From Streptomyces dysideae (lineage in GTDB: Bacteria; Actinomycetota; Actinomycetes; Streptomycetales; Streptomycetaceae): a DNA stretch of 64,000 nt. A program made the translations under genes and the position numbers. Of this stretch, positions 17,219 through 30,496 are shown one piece after another. Below the pieces are notes generated by a model that saw nothing but the letters and a program-made list of their open reading frames with translations, did not search any database and had not been told where the DNA came from. The stretch covers positions 62,001 through 126,000 of the forward strand of contig NZ_KQ949102.1 in the NCBI RefSeq assembly GCF_001514305.1, given 5' to 3'. How positions within the stretch are numbered: the stretch's first letter is position 1; each line of letters opens with the position of its first letter.

Positions 17219-18237
17219 CGTGTGCGCAGTTCGGCGTAGGCGTCGGTGGCCTCGTCGAAGGGGACGCGGGGCAGCCGCATCGCGGCCGGGCAGATCTGGC
17301 CGGAGACGATCAGGTCCAGGGCCCGCTGGAGGTTCTCGGTGACCGTGTACTCGCCCGCCGGTGGGGTGACCTCGCTCAGGCCGCGGGCGTACGAGGCGTC
17401 CCGGTAGCCGGCGCCGCAGCGTGCCGCGTACCGGATGTCGAGGTTGCCCAGTTCGACGCTGAAGTCGATGCGGGCCGAGAAGCGGCCCACGCCGACCAGC
17501 CGCGGACGTCCTGGCGCCCGGCTCGTCCAGCGGGCCGCCGCGGCGACCGTGTCGTCGGCGTCCCCGGTACCGCACAGCAGCACACAGCGGCCGCCCCTCC
17601 CTGCGGCCGCCTGGGTGCGAGCGAGGAAGGACGGGCCCTCGGCGACCGCGAGGCCGAGTTCGGCCGCCGCATGCAGCCGGTCCGGCCTGAGGTCGAGCAG
17701 GGTGACCCGGTTGCCCCGGGCGGCGACGGTCTGCGCGACCAGCTGCCCGACCATCCCGGCCCCTACGACGGCCACCTCGTCGTCGGGCTTCAGCCCCGCC
17801 CGGTCCACGGCGTGCACGGCGGTGGCGCCGAGGTTGGCGACCACCGCGTCGGCGGCGTCCACCCCCTGCGGCACCCGGCGGCACAGCCGGTACGGCACGG
17901 TGACCACCCCGGCGTGCACGGCCTCGCCCCAGCCCATGGCGATGACGAGGTCCCCGGTCGCGAAACCGGGTACGTCCGTGCCGACGGTCTCCACGGTCCC
18001 CACCGAGCAGTAGCCCAGCGTGAAGCGCTCACCGGTGCGTGCGGAACGGTCCAGATAGTGCAGTTCGGTGCCCGGGCTGACCAGGCTCCAGCGGGCCCGG
18101 ATCCGCAGCTCGCCCTGGCCGGGTGGTGGACAGGCCACCTCCTCGGTGACGGGGAGGGGCGATCCGGCCGCGACCAGCCTGCGGGTGGTCAGGACCTCGG
18201 CGGCCGAGTCGTGAACCGTGTCGTGGGCGGTCGTCAT
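17143..18237 (-). CDS. zinc-type medium-chain dehydrogenase, BchC-like subfamily
   Basis: A 364-residue two-domain oxidoreductase. The N-terminal GroES-like domain contains SLVSPGTELHYL, the signature of the bacteriochlorophyllide-dehydrogenase-like branch, and LGYCSVGTVE. The Rossmann domain has VAVVGAGMVGQLVAQ for NAD(P). The usual structural zinc cysteines are not obvious. It should oxidise or reduce a hydroxyl/keto pair on the small-molecule precursor. The start (ATG 18237) overlaps the FrhB-like gene's stop by 4 bases. In this cassette it could form the ketone that the aminotransferase aminates. That order is inference. Confidence 0.82.
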   Translation of the reverse strand: MTTAHDTVHDSAAEVLTTRRLVAAGSPLPVTEEVACPPPGQGELRIRARWSLVSPGTELHYLDRSARTGERFTLGYCSVGTVETVGTDVPGFATGDLVIAMGWGEAVHAGVVTVPYRLCRRVPQGVDAADAVVANLGATAVHAVDRAGLKPDDEVAVVGAGMVGQLVAQTVAARGNRVTLLDLRPDRLHAAAELGLAVAEGPSFLARTQAAAGRGGRCVLLCGTGDADDTVAAAARWTSRAPGRPRLVGVGRFSARIDFSVELGNLDIRYAARCGAGYRDASYARGLSEVTPPAGEYTVTENLQRALDLIVSGQICPAAMRLPRVPFDEATDAYAELRTRPAHPTTLLAHGGTPCDAPKEQPAP

Positions 18238-19454
18238 CGTCGGCCCCCCTCCGTGCCGGGCGCCGCGATCCAGCGGTCGTCCGGAATGATCTCCAGCTCT
18301 TCACGGAAACCGGGGATCGGCCCGGCCGGGGTGGGGCCGCCCGAACGCTCGTACGTGGCACGGCGGTTGCGTTTGCGCTCCAGGCCCAGGTTGAGGCCGG
18401 CCAGCTCCACGGGGCTGTGGGTGAGCAGCTCGCTCGCCCGGCCCTCGGCGACCGCCCGCGCGCCGACCTCGGTGCGGATGAAGACCCGGCCGTGCTTCAG
18501 GTCCCGGCCGCCCTCGACGCTCGCGGAGAAGATGTTCGGGTCGCCGTCACTGACGCTGACGTCGGCGAGGCCGGACATCCAGTCGCCGCAGGACAGACAT
18601 CGGTAGGTCTTGTTGGCGGCAAAGTCCCGTACGGCCTGCCAGAACGCCACCCGGTGCTCGGCCCCGTCGGCGGTGCGGACACTGATGTCGCCCGGGTAGT
18701 CGCCCTCGCGGTAGCGCAGCCGGACCACCGACTCCAGCGGCACCTGGGCACGCTCGCGGATCACCGCCGCCGTGCCCTCCGGCCGGGTGCTGGAGGAACA
18801 GGCGGGCTCGATCGCCAGCACCACCCGCTCCCGGGCCCAGCGGCCGGCCGGGGTGTCCATCGCCTGCAGCTTGCGCAGCGCCTGGATGTGGCAGGCCACG
18901 CCGGTCATGGCGACCCGGGCCTCCGGCTCGTCGAGCATGACCCGGCGCAACACGCCGAGATAGGGAGCCAGTTGGTACGTCGACTGGGCGGTCTCGGTCA
19001 GCCGTGCCAGATCCCTGATCAGCGCGGGTGCCGCCCGCCACGGCTCGTCCGCGTCGCGCCCCATGGAGAGCACCACGTCCACGTCGAGTGCCGTCAGCGC
19101 CGTCTGCAGCAGCGCGGTCAGGGTGCCGCCGCTCGCGGACGCCTCGAAGACGGCCGGGTCGAGCGAGTGGCCCGCGACGACCTCGGTGAAGATGCCGGTC
19201 CAGCGTTCCTCGGGGGTCCGGGTGCGCCCGAACAGCCGCAGCTCCGCGTCGGGAGTCGCCGGGTCGCTGCCGGGGCAGACATCGAGGCAGTCACCGCAGG
19301 TACCGCAGTCGGTCTCGGTCCAGGAGGCGACGGTGAGGACCGGGTCGAGCCCGTCGAACCCGATCACCCCTGGCGGACAGGCCAGTTCACAGGCCCCGCA
19401 CGCGGTGCACAGGCCCTGTTCGAGTACGTCCTTGGCGAGCTGTCGGTACGTCAT
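18234..19454 (-). CDS. FrhB-like (coenzyme F420 hydrogenase/dehydrogenase beta) Fe-S flavoprotein
   Basis: A 406-residue protein. The N-terminus carries two ferredoxin clusters: CTACGACELACP and CGTCGDCLDVCP. The FrhB N- and C-domains follow (GVACHIQALRKLQA, KTYRCLSCGDWMSGLADVSV). This family includes F420-reducing hydrogenase beta subunits and 7-hydroxymethyl chlorophyll a reductase, which remove allylic hydroxyls or reduce double bonds with ferredoxin electrons. Here it is coupled (ATGA) between the aminotransferase and the dehydrogenase, so a reductive step on a cyclic precursor is plausible. Whether the electron donor is F420 or ferredoxin is not visible. Confidence 0.85.
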   Translation of the reverse strand: MTYRQLAKDVLEQGLCTACGACELACPPGVIGFDGLDPVLTVASWTETDCGTCGDCLDVCPGSDPATPDAELRLFGRTRTPEERWTGIFTEVVAGHSLDPAVFEASASGGTLTALLQTALTALDVDVVLSMGRDADEPWRAAPALIRDLARLTETAQSTYQLAPYLGVLRRVMLDEPEARVAMTGVACHIQALRKLQAMDTPAGRWARERVVLAIEPACSSSTRPEGTAAVIRERAQVPLESVVRLRYREGDYPGDISVRTADGAEHRVAFWQAVRDFAANKTYRCLSCGDWMSGLADVSVSDGDPNIFSASVEGGRDLKHGRVFIRTEVGARAVAEGRASELLTHSPVELAGLNLGLERKRNRRATYERSGGPTPAGPIPGFREELEIIPDDRWIAAPGTEGGRR

Positions 19455-20716
19455 GCCGGCTCCCCCCGCCCGGCGGCGTCGAGCGCGGCGGCCAGCCCGT
19501 CCGCCAGATACCGGTAGTCGTCCTCGGTCAGAAGTGCGGGCGGCACGATCTTCACGGTCGCCCCCTCCGGGCCGCCGCCGAACAGCAGCAGCCGGCCGCG
19601 CAGGGCGGCACTGGTCACGGCCCGCGCCAGCGCGGGGTCGGGCGCCGAGTCCCGTACGCAGTCGAAGGCGGCCAGCGCGCCGACGGTGCGGATGGACGCC
19701 ATCCACGGGTGGCGCAAGGACAGCGCCGCCAGGTCGTCGGCGAGCCGGGCACCGAGCGCCCGCGCCCTGGCCGGCAGGTCCTCGGCCTCGAGGGTCTCCA
19801 GTACGGCGGCCGCGGCCGCGCAGGACACCGGTTGCCCCGAGAAGGTGGACGTCTGCACGCCGGGCGGCAGCGCGTCGACGATCTCCCGCTCGCCCACGAC
19901 CGCGGCGACCGGGAAGCCGTTGCCCAGCGTCTTGCCGACCAGCGTAAGATCGGGCCGCTCGGCCATCAGCTCGGCCGTGAACAGCCGTCCGGCCCGGCCG
20001 AGCCCGGTGTAGATCTCGTCCAGCACGAGCAGCGCGCCGCGGGCGTGCGCCTGCCGGGCTATCTCGTCGAGCACCGCGGGCGCCACGGCCAGCACCCCCT
20101 CGGTCACCTGGACGGGTTCCAGCACTACGGCCGCCGTACCGCCCCGTGCGTCCGAGGCGTCGAGCGCGGCCGTCAGCGAGGCGCGCAAGCGCTCGTCGTC
20201 GTCCGGGCGCGGGTGGCGCGGGTCGGGGAGTTCGACGGTGCCGACCTCGCCGTCCGGCAGCGCGCTGTACGGCTTGAACTCCGGGCGCCAGGTAAGGGCC
20301 AGCGCCCCGGCGGTCTTGCCGTGGTACCCGTGCCGGAAGGCGACCACGCCGCGGTGGCCGGTGGCCGCGCGGGCGATCTTCAGCGCGGACTCCACCGCCT
20401 CGGCGCCGGTCGCGGTGGGCAGCACCGCGGGGTCCCGGTACGGGCTGAGCCGCGCCAGCCGCGCCGTCATCCGCCGGCGGGCGTCGGAGCCGAGCTTGCA
20501 GCCGGTCGCCGTGAGTCGGCCCAGCTGCGCCACGGCCGCCGCCGTGACGGCGGGGTGCTGGTGGCCCAGGGTCACCGCGCCACTGCCCGCGGTCCCGTCG
20601 AACCAGGCGGTGCCGTCCTCGGCGTACAGCCACGGCCCGGCGCCCTGGACGAACTCCGGTCCCAGCACGGTGCCGGTGGAGCGGGCCTCGGGCGAGGCGG
20701 CCTTCACTTCGGTCAT
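19451..20716 (-). CDS. class III PLP aminotransferase
   Basis: A 421-residue fold-type I aminotransferase. The PLP phosphate loop TATGAEAVESALKIARAATG, the block LVLDEIYTGLGRAGRLF with the PLP-pyridine Asp, and the Schiff-base Lys in VGKTLGNGFPVAAVVG are all present. Class III enzymes typically aminate omega- or ring ketones using glutamate or ornithine as donor. It is coupled to the EPSPS paralogue (start overlaps its stop, ATGA) and to the FrhB gene. A likely job is amination of a ring ketone to give the amino acid loaded by the A-T protein. That is inferred from context. Confidence 0.9.
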   Translation of the reverse strand: MTEVKAASPEARSTGTVLGPEFVQGAGPWLYAEDGTAWFDGTAGSGAVTLGHQHPAVTAAAVAQLGRLTATGCKLGSDARRRMTARLARLSPYRDPAVLPTATGAEAVESALKIARAATGHRGVVAFRHGYHGKTAGALALTWRPEFKPYSALPDGEVGTVELPDPRHPRPDDDERLRASLTAALDASDARGGTAAVVLEPVQVTEGVLAVAPAVLDEIARQAHARGALLVLDEIYTGLGRAGRLFTAELMAERPDLTLVGKTLGNGFPVAAVVGEREIVDALPPGVQTSTFSGQPVSCAAAAAVLETLEAEDLPARARALGARLADDLAALSLRHPWMASIRTVGALAAFDCVRDSAPDPALARAVTSAALRGRLLLFGGGPEGATVKIVPPALLTEDDYRYLADGLAAALDAAGRGEPA

Positions 20717-22131
20717 GAGGTGGTGTCCTCGCAGATCCTGGCGCCGACGGCACGCTGCACGTCGGCGAAGTCCGGAAAAGAGGTTCGATGGCAGGCGCCG
20801 CCGGAGACGGTCGTGCGGCCGGGCAGGCTCACCGCGAGCGTGGCGGCGGCCATGGCGATCCGGTGGTCCTCGAAGGCGGGCACCTCACCGGTGCGCAGCG
20901 GTGCGCCGCCGCGGATCAGCAGTCCGTCGTCGACCGCCGCCACATCGGCGCCGAAGGCATCGAGCATCCCGGCGGTGGTGGCGATCCGGTCGGTCTCCTT
21001 GAACCGCAGCTCCTCGGCGCAGCCGATCCACGACTCGCCGGGCAGGGTGGCCGCGACCGCCGCGAGCAGCGGCACCTCGTCGATCAGGGCGTGCAGCACG
21101 GCGGGCTGGTCGACCCGTACGCGCCGGACGCGCCCGAGCCCACCGCGGGCCACCAGGGTGCCGACCGGCTCACCCCCGGTGGTGGTGCCGCGCCCCTCGT
21201 AGGAGATGTCCGCGCCGGCGGTCCGCAGCACGTCGAAGAAGCCCAGCCGGGTCGGGTTGAGGCAGACGTCCGGGACACGCAGCTCACCGCCGTGGCCCCA
21301 CAGAAGGTGGGCGGCGACCGGGTACGCGGCCAGCGACGGGTCCGTGGGCACGTCGACCACGGGCGGTACGACGCAGTCGCCGCCCTGGTGGGCGACCTCG
21401 CCGTCGGACTCGGTCAGCCGTGCCCCGAACGCGGCCAGCATCCGCTCGGTGTGGTCGCGGGAGCGCACCGGATGGCGCAGCGCCACCGGCAGCCCGGCCG
21501 CCACCGCCGCCAGCAGCACCCCCGAGCGGGCCTGGGCGCTGCCCACGGCGAGATCCACCCTCCCGGGGCGGTGGACGGACCCGGCGACCAGCACCGGCAG
21601 CCGGCCCGGCTCGCCCAGGTATTCGATGTCCGCGCCGAGCACGCGCAGCGGGTCCACCAGCCAGTCCATCGGCCGGTGCCGCAGCACCTCGTCGCCGTCG
21701 ACCACGGCCCGCAACCCGGTGCCCGCGAGGATGCCCAGCAGCAGCCGGGCGGCGGCACTGGAGCCCTCCGTCTGGAGGTAAGGGGCGTCCTCGGGCCAGG
21801 CGACGACACCGGAGTGCGGCCGCACCGGCTGGGGTACGGGGGCGGCGCCACGGCGTACGACGAGGGTGTCGCCGCTGACGTCGACCGCCACGCCGAGCGC
21901 CCGCATCGCCGGGAGCAGGGCGCGGACCGCGCCGCCGAGGTTGGCCCGGCGCACGGTGAGCAGCTCGGGGGCGCCGGGCAACAGGGCGGCGAGCAGGGCC
22001 CGGTGGCTGACCGACTTGTCCCCGGCTACGGTGACGGTGAGCGGGTCGCTTACGCCCGCGGTCCGGCCGCCGTCCACCGTGAGGTCCGCCGATGAGGTCA
22101 TCGGCATGGCGAATTGCTGAACCTCGGGCAC
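20713..22131 (-). CDS. EPSP-synthase (AroA) paralogue with altered PEP site
   Basis: A 472-residue protein with a GTG start at 22131 (AGAGGAG upstream). Conserved family blocks are GDKSVSHRALLAALLPG, RPMDWLVDPLRVLGADI, LIDEVPLLAAVA, AEELRFKETDRI and DHRIAMA. The GN(A/S)GT-R loop reads EGSSAAAR, so the Gly equivalent to E. coli Gly96 becomes Ser. The CTAKTFPDY block reads CHRTSFPDF, so the Lys411 equivalent is lost. EPSPS-like proteins occur in the cyclohexanecarboxylate cassettes of phoslactomycin and ansatrienin, where they take part in shikimate deoxygenation. As the first gene of the operon, it probably starts precursor supply and is not the housekeeping AroA. Confidence 0.87.
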   Translation of the reverse strand: MPEVQQFAMPMTSSADLTVDGGRTAGVSDPLTVTVAGDKSVSHRALLAALLPGAPELLTVRRANLGGAVRALLPAMRALGVAVDVSGDTLVVRRGAAPVPQPVRPHSGVVAWPEDAPYLQTEGSSAAARLLLGILAGTGLRAVVDGDEVLRHRPMDWLVDPLRVLGADIEYLGEPGRLPVLVAGSVHRPGRVDLAVGSAQARSGVLLAAVAAGLPVALRHPVRSRDHTERMLAAFGARLTESDGEVAHQGGDCVVPPVVDVPTDPSLAAYPVAAHLLWGHGGELRVPDVCLNPTRLGFFDVLRTAGADISYEGRGTTTGGEPVGTLVARGGLGRVRRVRVDQPAVLHALIDEVPLLAAVAATLPGESWIGCAEELRFKETDRIATTAGMLDAFGADVAAVDDGLLIRGGAPLRTGEVPAFEDHRIAMAAATLAVSLPGRTTVSGGACHRTSFPDFADVQRAVGARICEDTTS

Positions 22132-22499
22132 TGGGCACTCCTCTTTCCCGGTGGTCGGGGCCGCCGGGAGGCAGTTGGTGGAACGGCAACGCTGTGACGG
22201 GGCGTCGGGCGCGGTGGCGCTGGAGCCCGGCGGGGTGGAGATATGAGAAGCGGCCGTGCGGGCGGAGCGTCGTTGCTGCCGCCGGTCATCGCGCCTCAGG
22301 GGCCGGGGGTCGGCCGGGCCGTGTTCACGCTGCCACGCCGCGACGGCCCGGGACATGGGGTTCCTGTGGCCACCCCATGTCGTGGCCCGAACCGGACAGC
22401 CTCTGGTTCTCCAGCGTGAAGACGGGTGCAACGTGCATATGTATGAGCGCGCAGTCAAGTCAGGGAAGCCTGGGGAACCATCGTGGGGGGAGGATTCAG
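22132..22499. promoter_or_regulatory. divergent control region of the main operon
   Basis: A 368-base non-coding stretch between the EPSPS-paralogue gene (minus) and the truncated regulator gene (plus). The minus-strand operon of 13 genes should start here. I see AT-richer sequence around 22430-22445 (GTGCATATGTATGAG) near the plus-strand start, and GGGGGGAGG before the GTG at 22500. I could not define -10/-35 boxes or operator repeats with confidence. Confidence 0.45.
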
Positions 22500-23195
22500 G
22501 TGCGAGACGCCCATGCTCGTGCGCAGGAGCTGTTCCGACACATGATCAGTGACCCGGACTGGACACCGGAGCGGGCAGGACAGCGATTGGAGCTCTCCGA
22601 GATCGACTTCCGGCTGGCCACGCACACGCTGGTGGAGGCCGGTCTGCTCCAGGTGACCGCGGGGGAGGGCGGCTTCGCGCCGGTCGCGCCGGAGGCGGCC
22701 GTCGCCCGGTTGCTGGCGATGGAGGAGGAGAGCTCCCGCAGCCGCAGCTCCGAGCTGCGGGAACGGCGCTCGACCCTGTCCACTCTGGCCTCGAACCTGC
22801 CCCTGCTGCAGGCGCGCGCCAGCAGCGACACCCGGATCGAGGTGCTGACCGGACAGGAGCGCATCGCCAAGGCGCTCGACGGCGTGTCGGTCAGCGCGGG
22901 CAAGGAGATCCTGAGCATGCACGCCGGATCGCCGCTGCCCGGGGAGGCACTGGAAGCCAGCCGTGAACGCAACCGCGCGGTGCTCGACCGGGGCGTCGCC
23001 ATGCGCTCGATCCACCTGGAATCCATGACGCGGATGCCCTACGCCCAGGCCCACCTCCAGGCCCTGAAGGAATCCGGCTGTCAGGTGCGCATGACGCCGG
23101 TCCTGCCGTTCCGGATGATCCTCGTCGACGGTGTGCGTGCCTACGTCTCCCGGCCCGCCCGGGGCTCGCTGATGACGGCCCTGGACGCCGCATGA
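22500..23195 (+). CDS. truncated paralogue of the pathway regulator, HTH lost
   Basis: A 231-residue protein with a GTG start preceded by GGAGG. It follows the 1024-2052 regulator closely over its N-terminus and sensor segment (SMHAGSPLPG, SRERNRAVLDRGVAMRSIHL, LPFRMILVDGVRAYVS). It then stops, where the paralogue continues for about 110 residues including the LuxR-type HTH. The end of that HTH survives in another frame directly downstream (23192-23341), so an internal deletion removed the recognition helix. The product could still bind ligand or dimerise, for instance as an antagonist of the intact regulator, or it may be a dead gene. Confidence 0.65.
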   Translation: MRDAHARAQELFRHMISDPDWTPERAGQRLELSEIDFRLATHTLVEAGLLQVTAGEGGFAPVAPEAAVARLLAMEEESSRSRSSELRERRSTLSTLASNLPLLQARASSDTRIEVLTGQERIAKALDGVSVSAGKEILSMHAGSPLPGEALEASRERNRAVLDRGVAMRSIHLESMTRMPYAQAHLQALKESGCQVRMTPVLPFRMILVDGVRAYVSRPARGSLMTALDAA

Positions 23196-23341
23196 CCACG
23201 GTCATCCTCGAGAAGATCGGCGCCCGCAGCCGCTTCGAGGCCGGTGTCCGGGCAGCGATGCTGTCGCTGATCGAGACGCAGCCCTGCGAGGTGCCCGCGG
23301 GGTCCGGAGCGGGTGTCGGTGTGCCGGGGTCGCGGTGCTGA
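23192..23341 (+). pseudogene. remnant of a LuxR-type HTH C-terminus
   Basis: A 49-codon frame whose start overlaps the preceding stop (ATGA). MTTVILEKIGARSRFEAGV aligns with MTEVMRKLDADSRFQAGAH at the end of the intact regulator at 1024-2052. It is the tail left after an internal deletion. Free expression as a short peptide is possible but unlikely to matter. Confidence 0.6.
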
Positions 23342-23484
23342 CCGCTCCCGGCGCTGGCCGTTGCCGGACAGCGTCGGGCCTGGACTTCGGGGAGTCGGGT
23401 GCCGTTGGATTGACGGCGCTGTCCGCGTCCCTCCCCCCCACCGCGTGACCGCCGCATGCCCCACCGCCGACGACGAGGGAACCG

Positions 23485-24084
23485 ATGGCCGCTCAGCCCC
23501 CCGAAGCACCGCCTGCCATACCCGCCGCGCCTGGCGTGTCCCGCGCACCGCTCGGCGTCCCACCGCTGACCGACGGGGTCGTCCTGCTCAGGCCGATGCG
23601 CCCGGCCGACGCCGCGGCCGTGGCCCGGGCCGGCGACGATCCGGAGGTGGCGCGCTGGACGCCGTTCCCGGCGCCGTTCACCGAGGCGGACGCCCGGGCC
23701 TGGATCGAGGGACAGGAGCGGGCCGGCACGATCGACCTGGTCGTCACCGACCGGGACGACGACTCCGAGGTGCTCGGTTGGGTCGGCCTGCACGACGCCG
23801 ACCTCACGCAGCGCCGGGCCGAACTCGGCATCTGGCTGGCCGCCGCCTCCCGCGGGCGCGGTGTCGGGCGACGCGCCATCTCCCTGCTCACCGACTGGGG
23901 CTTTCGTGAGCTCGGCCTGCTGCGGATCGCGGCGCTGTGCCTGAGCGGCAACACCGTGGGCCGACGGGCCATGCAGGCGGCCGGGTTCGTCCCCGAGGGC
24001 GTGCTGCGCGCCTACGAGGACGTCAAGGGCGTCCGCCACGACACCGCGATCCTCGGCATGGTCCACCCCGAACTGCGGGACTGA
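23485..24084 (+). CDS. GNAT acetyltransferase, RimJ/RimL type
   Basis: A 199-residue GNAT protein with GAGGGAACCG before its ATG. A Pro/Ala-rich N-terminal tail of about 30 residues precedes VVLLRPMRPADAAAVA. The acetyl-CoA motif A is SRGRGVGRRAISLLTDWGF, and the C-terminal block MQAAGFVPEGVLRAYEDVKG is typical of the RimJ/RimL branch. It would acetylate an amine on a small molecule or a protein N-terminus. Lying between the two operons of the cluster, it could modify an intermediate or protect the producer. No direct evidence links it to the pathway. Confidence 0.85.
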   Translation: MAAQPPEAPPAIPAAPGVSRAPLGVPPLTDGVVLLRPMRPADAAAVARAGDDPEVARWTPFPAPFTEADARAWIEGQERAGTIDLVVTDRDDDSEVLGWVGLHDADLTQRRAELGIWLAAASRGRGVGRRAISLLTDWGFRELGLLRIAALCLSGNTVGRRAMQAAGFVPEGVLRAYEDVKGVRHDTAILGMVHPELRD

Positions 24085-24103
24085 CTCGACCGACCCCACT
24101 GCC

Positions 24104-24619
24104 TCAGATGCGCCGGACGAAGCTGACCCGGTCCAGGCCGGGGCCGTCGTAGTCGGGCTGGACCGGACGGCCCTCGAACTCGGCCGGCCCCGGTTCCGCG
24201 GTGAATCCCATTCGGGTGTGGAATGCGTACGACCCAGAATTCCCGGCGGACGTGATGGCCCGCACCACGCTGCGCCCGTGCGCCCTGCTGTATTCGAAGA
24301 ACCGCTCGTAAAGGAATCGACCGAGACCGCTTCCCTGTTCTTCCGGGGCCACACCCACGAAATGGATATAGCTTTCCTCGGGCGTCGACTGCGACAGGAA
24401 TCCGATGAGGAATCCGGTCATGGTGGCGTCCCGCTCGGCGATGAAGCTGCTCGTGGTGAAGTGCTGAAAGAAAAGGCGAGGCAACAGCAGTGCGCGCTGC
24501 ACACTCCCCGCGCTGCCCTCGAACTCCCCCCACCAGTGGTCGAGTACACGCAGTACCCGCGCCTGGTCGTCGGCGTGCGGCGAACGGATTCGCATGTCCC
24601 TGAATTCAATTTCTGACAT
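24104..24619 (-). CDS. GNAT acetyltransferase
   Basis: A 171-residue GNAT protein, start ATG 24619 (MSEIEFRDMRIRSPHADD). Motif A is visible in YIHFVGVAPEEQGSGLGRFL, with the Q-x-x-G-x-G/A pyrophosphate loop. FAERFF-like and RMGFTAEPG blocks follow. It is convergent with the other GNAT gene, 19 bases apart, and divergent from the NRPS gene. The substrate is unknown; small-molecule N-acetylation is the family norm. Confidence 0.85.
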   Translation of the reverse strand: MSEIEFRDMRIRSPHADDQARVLRVLDHWWGEFEGSAGSVQRALLLPRLFFQHFTTSSFIAERDATMTGFLIGFLSQSTPEESYIHFVGVAPEEQGSGLGRFLYERFFEYSRAHGRSVVRAITSAGNSGSYAFHTRMGFTAEPGPAEFEGRPVQPDYDGPGLDRVSFVRRI

Positions 24620-24783
24620 GAGCCGGATGTTAACACGCAGGCTCACTCCGGCCGATCCTCGGGCGGCCCCGGGTGGTTCCGTATGTGGCCGTGTCCGCTG
24701 GCGGCCAGTGAAGAGCCCTGTACGAAATCGCCGCCGGGTCGGCAGAATTCCCTTGTTTTCCTCGACGGTCATGGAGAAGAAAT
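24620..24783. promoter_or_regulatory. divergent promoter region before the plus-strand NRPS operon
   Basis: 164 non-coding bases between the minus-strand GNAT and the NRPS gene. GGAGAAG lies just before the NRPS ATG. The stretch CTTGTTTTCCTCGACGG near 24752 is locally AT-richer. No clear operator was found. Confidence 0.4.
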
Positions 24784-29270
<4,487 letters not shown>

Positions 29271-29274
<4 letters not shown>

Positions 29275-30386
29275 ACCTTCTCAGAGCCGAACGCGCGCTG
29301 CTGGAACGCGCCCTGCCCGGATTCGACGACCGACTCGCCGAGTGGGGAGCCGCCGTCGAGGACGCGGACAGCGGCGTGCTGGAGGCGTTCCGTGCGGCAG
29401 GCGGCGGCAATCTCCTCATCCCCGAGGCCATGGGCGGCGCAGGCCTCAGCTGTCGCGACGGCGTCCTGCTGCAACGAGCCGTCGGCAGCCGGGCGCCCTC
29501 GCTCGCCGTGGCGTCGACCATGCACCACTACAAGGTGGCCTGGCTCGCCGACGCCCTCGGCGCCGAGGCGGCCCCGGTACTCAGGGACATCACCGCCCGG
29601 CGCCACCTCGTCGCCTCGTGCGGCGCGGAGGGACAGGTGGGCAGGAACCTGTTCACCCCCGGCATCGAGGTGTCCACCGCGCCCGGCGGACTGTTCGTGT
29701 CCGGCACCAAGCGCCCCTGCTCGCTGGCCCGTTCCATGGGACTGCTGTCCCTGTCGGCGACTGCCCCGGCGGGAAGCCTCTACGAAGGCAGGCTGCTGAT
29801 CCTGATGATCCCCGCGGACGCCCTCGGCGTGCACCGGCAGCCGTTCTGGCGCAACCCGGTGCTGCGCGCCACGGAGAGCGACGCCGTCATCCTGGAGGAG
29901 GTGTTCGTGCCGGACGCCATGGCCATCAGCCTGGGCGACCCGGCGCTCACCCCGGAGCCCTTCACCTCGAACCTGCTGTGGTTCCAGATCCTCATCACTG
30001 CCTCCTACCTCGGTATCGCCACCGGCCTGGTGGAGCAGCTCTTCGCCGAGAAGCGGGGCACCGCGGGCGACCGCGCGGCGGCCCTGGCACCGCTGGAGTC
30101 GCAGTGCGCGGCGCTGGAGTCGCTCGCCCGCGCGGTGGACGACGGCCACCGCGACGAGCACCTCCTCGGCCGCACCCTGCTCGTCCGGTACACGGCGCAG
30201 CGGGCCATCGCGGAGGCCACCGACCGCGCACTGGAACTCGGCGGCGGCATCCCGTTCGTGACCGGCACCCGCAACGTCGACCTGCTGGCCGCCAGCCGCG
30301 CGCTGGCCTTCCACCCGCCGTCCGAGATCTCGATGCGCGAACGGCTCGACTCCTGGCTCGCCGGCGGCCCGCTCACGCTGGCGTGA
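29271..30386 (+). CDS. acyl-CoA dehydrogenase-like flavoprotein
   Basis: A 371-residue protein with the acyl-CoA dehydrogenase architecture: N-terminal helices with LIPEAMGGAGLSCRDGVL, middle beta domain with LVASCGAEGQVGRN and LFVSGTKRPCSLARSM, and C-terminal helices with ALELGGGIPFVTGTRNVDLL. The YEGT-type block carrying the catalytic Glu of fatty-acid enzymes is absent. Carrier-bound aminoacyl dehydrogenases and flavin monooxygenases of this fold also vary there. Its start overlaps the NRPS stop (ATGA), so it is coupled to the Cys module. Oxidation or desaturation of the carrier-bound chain is plausible. Confidence 0.85.
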
Positions 30387-30496
30387 CAGCACGCCCCGCC
30401 CCCTCCCCATCCGAAAGACAGCCGAACAGCCAGCCCCCTCTCCCTTTCTCGAAGCCCCATCGACGCGCCACCACGGGCGCAGCGTCAGGAGAACCG

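Noticed and set aside
20713..22131. Housekeeping aroA
   Set aside because: PEP-site residues are changed and it is coupled to biosynthetic genes.
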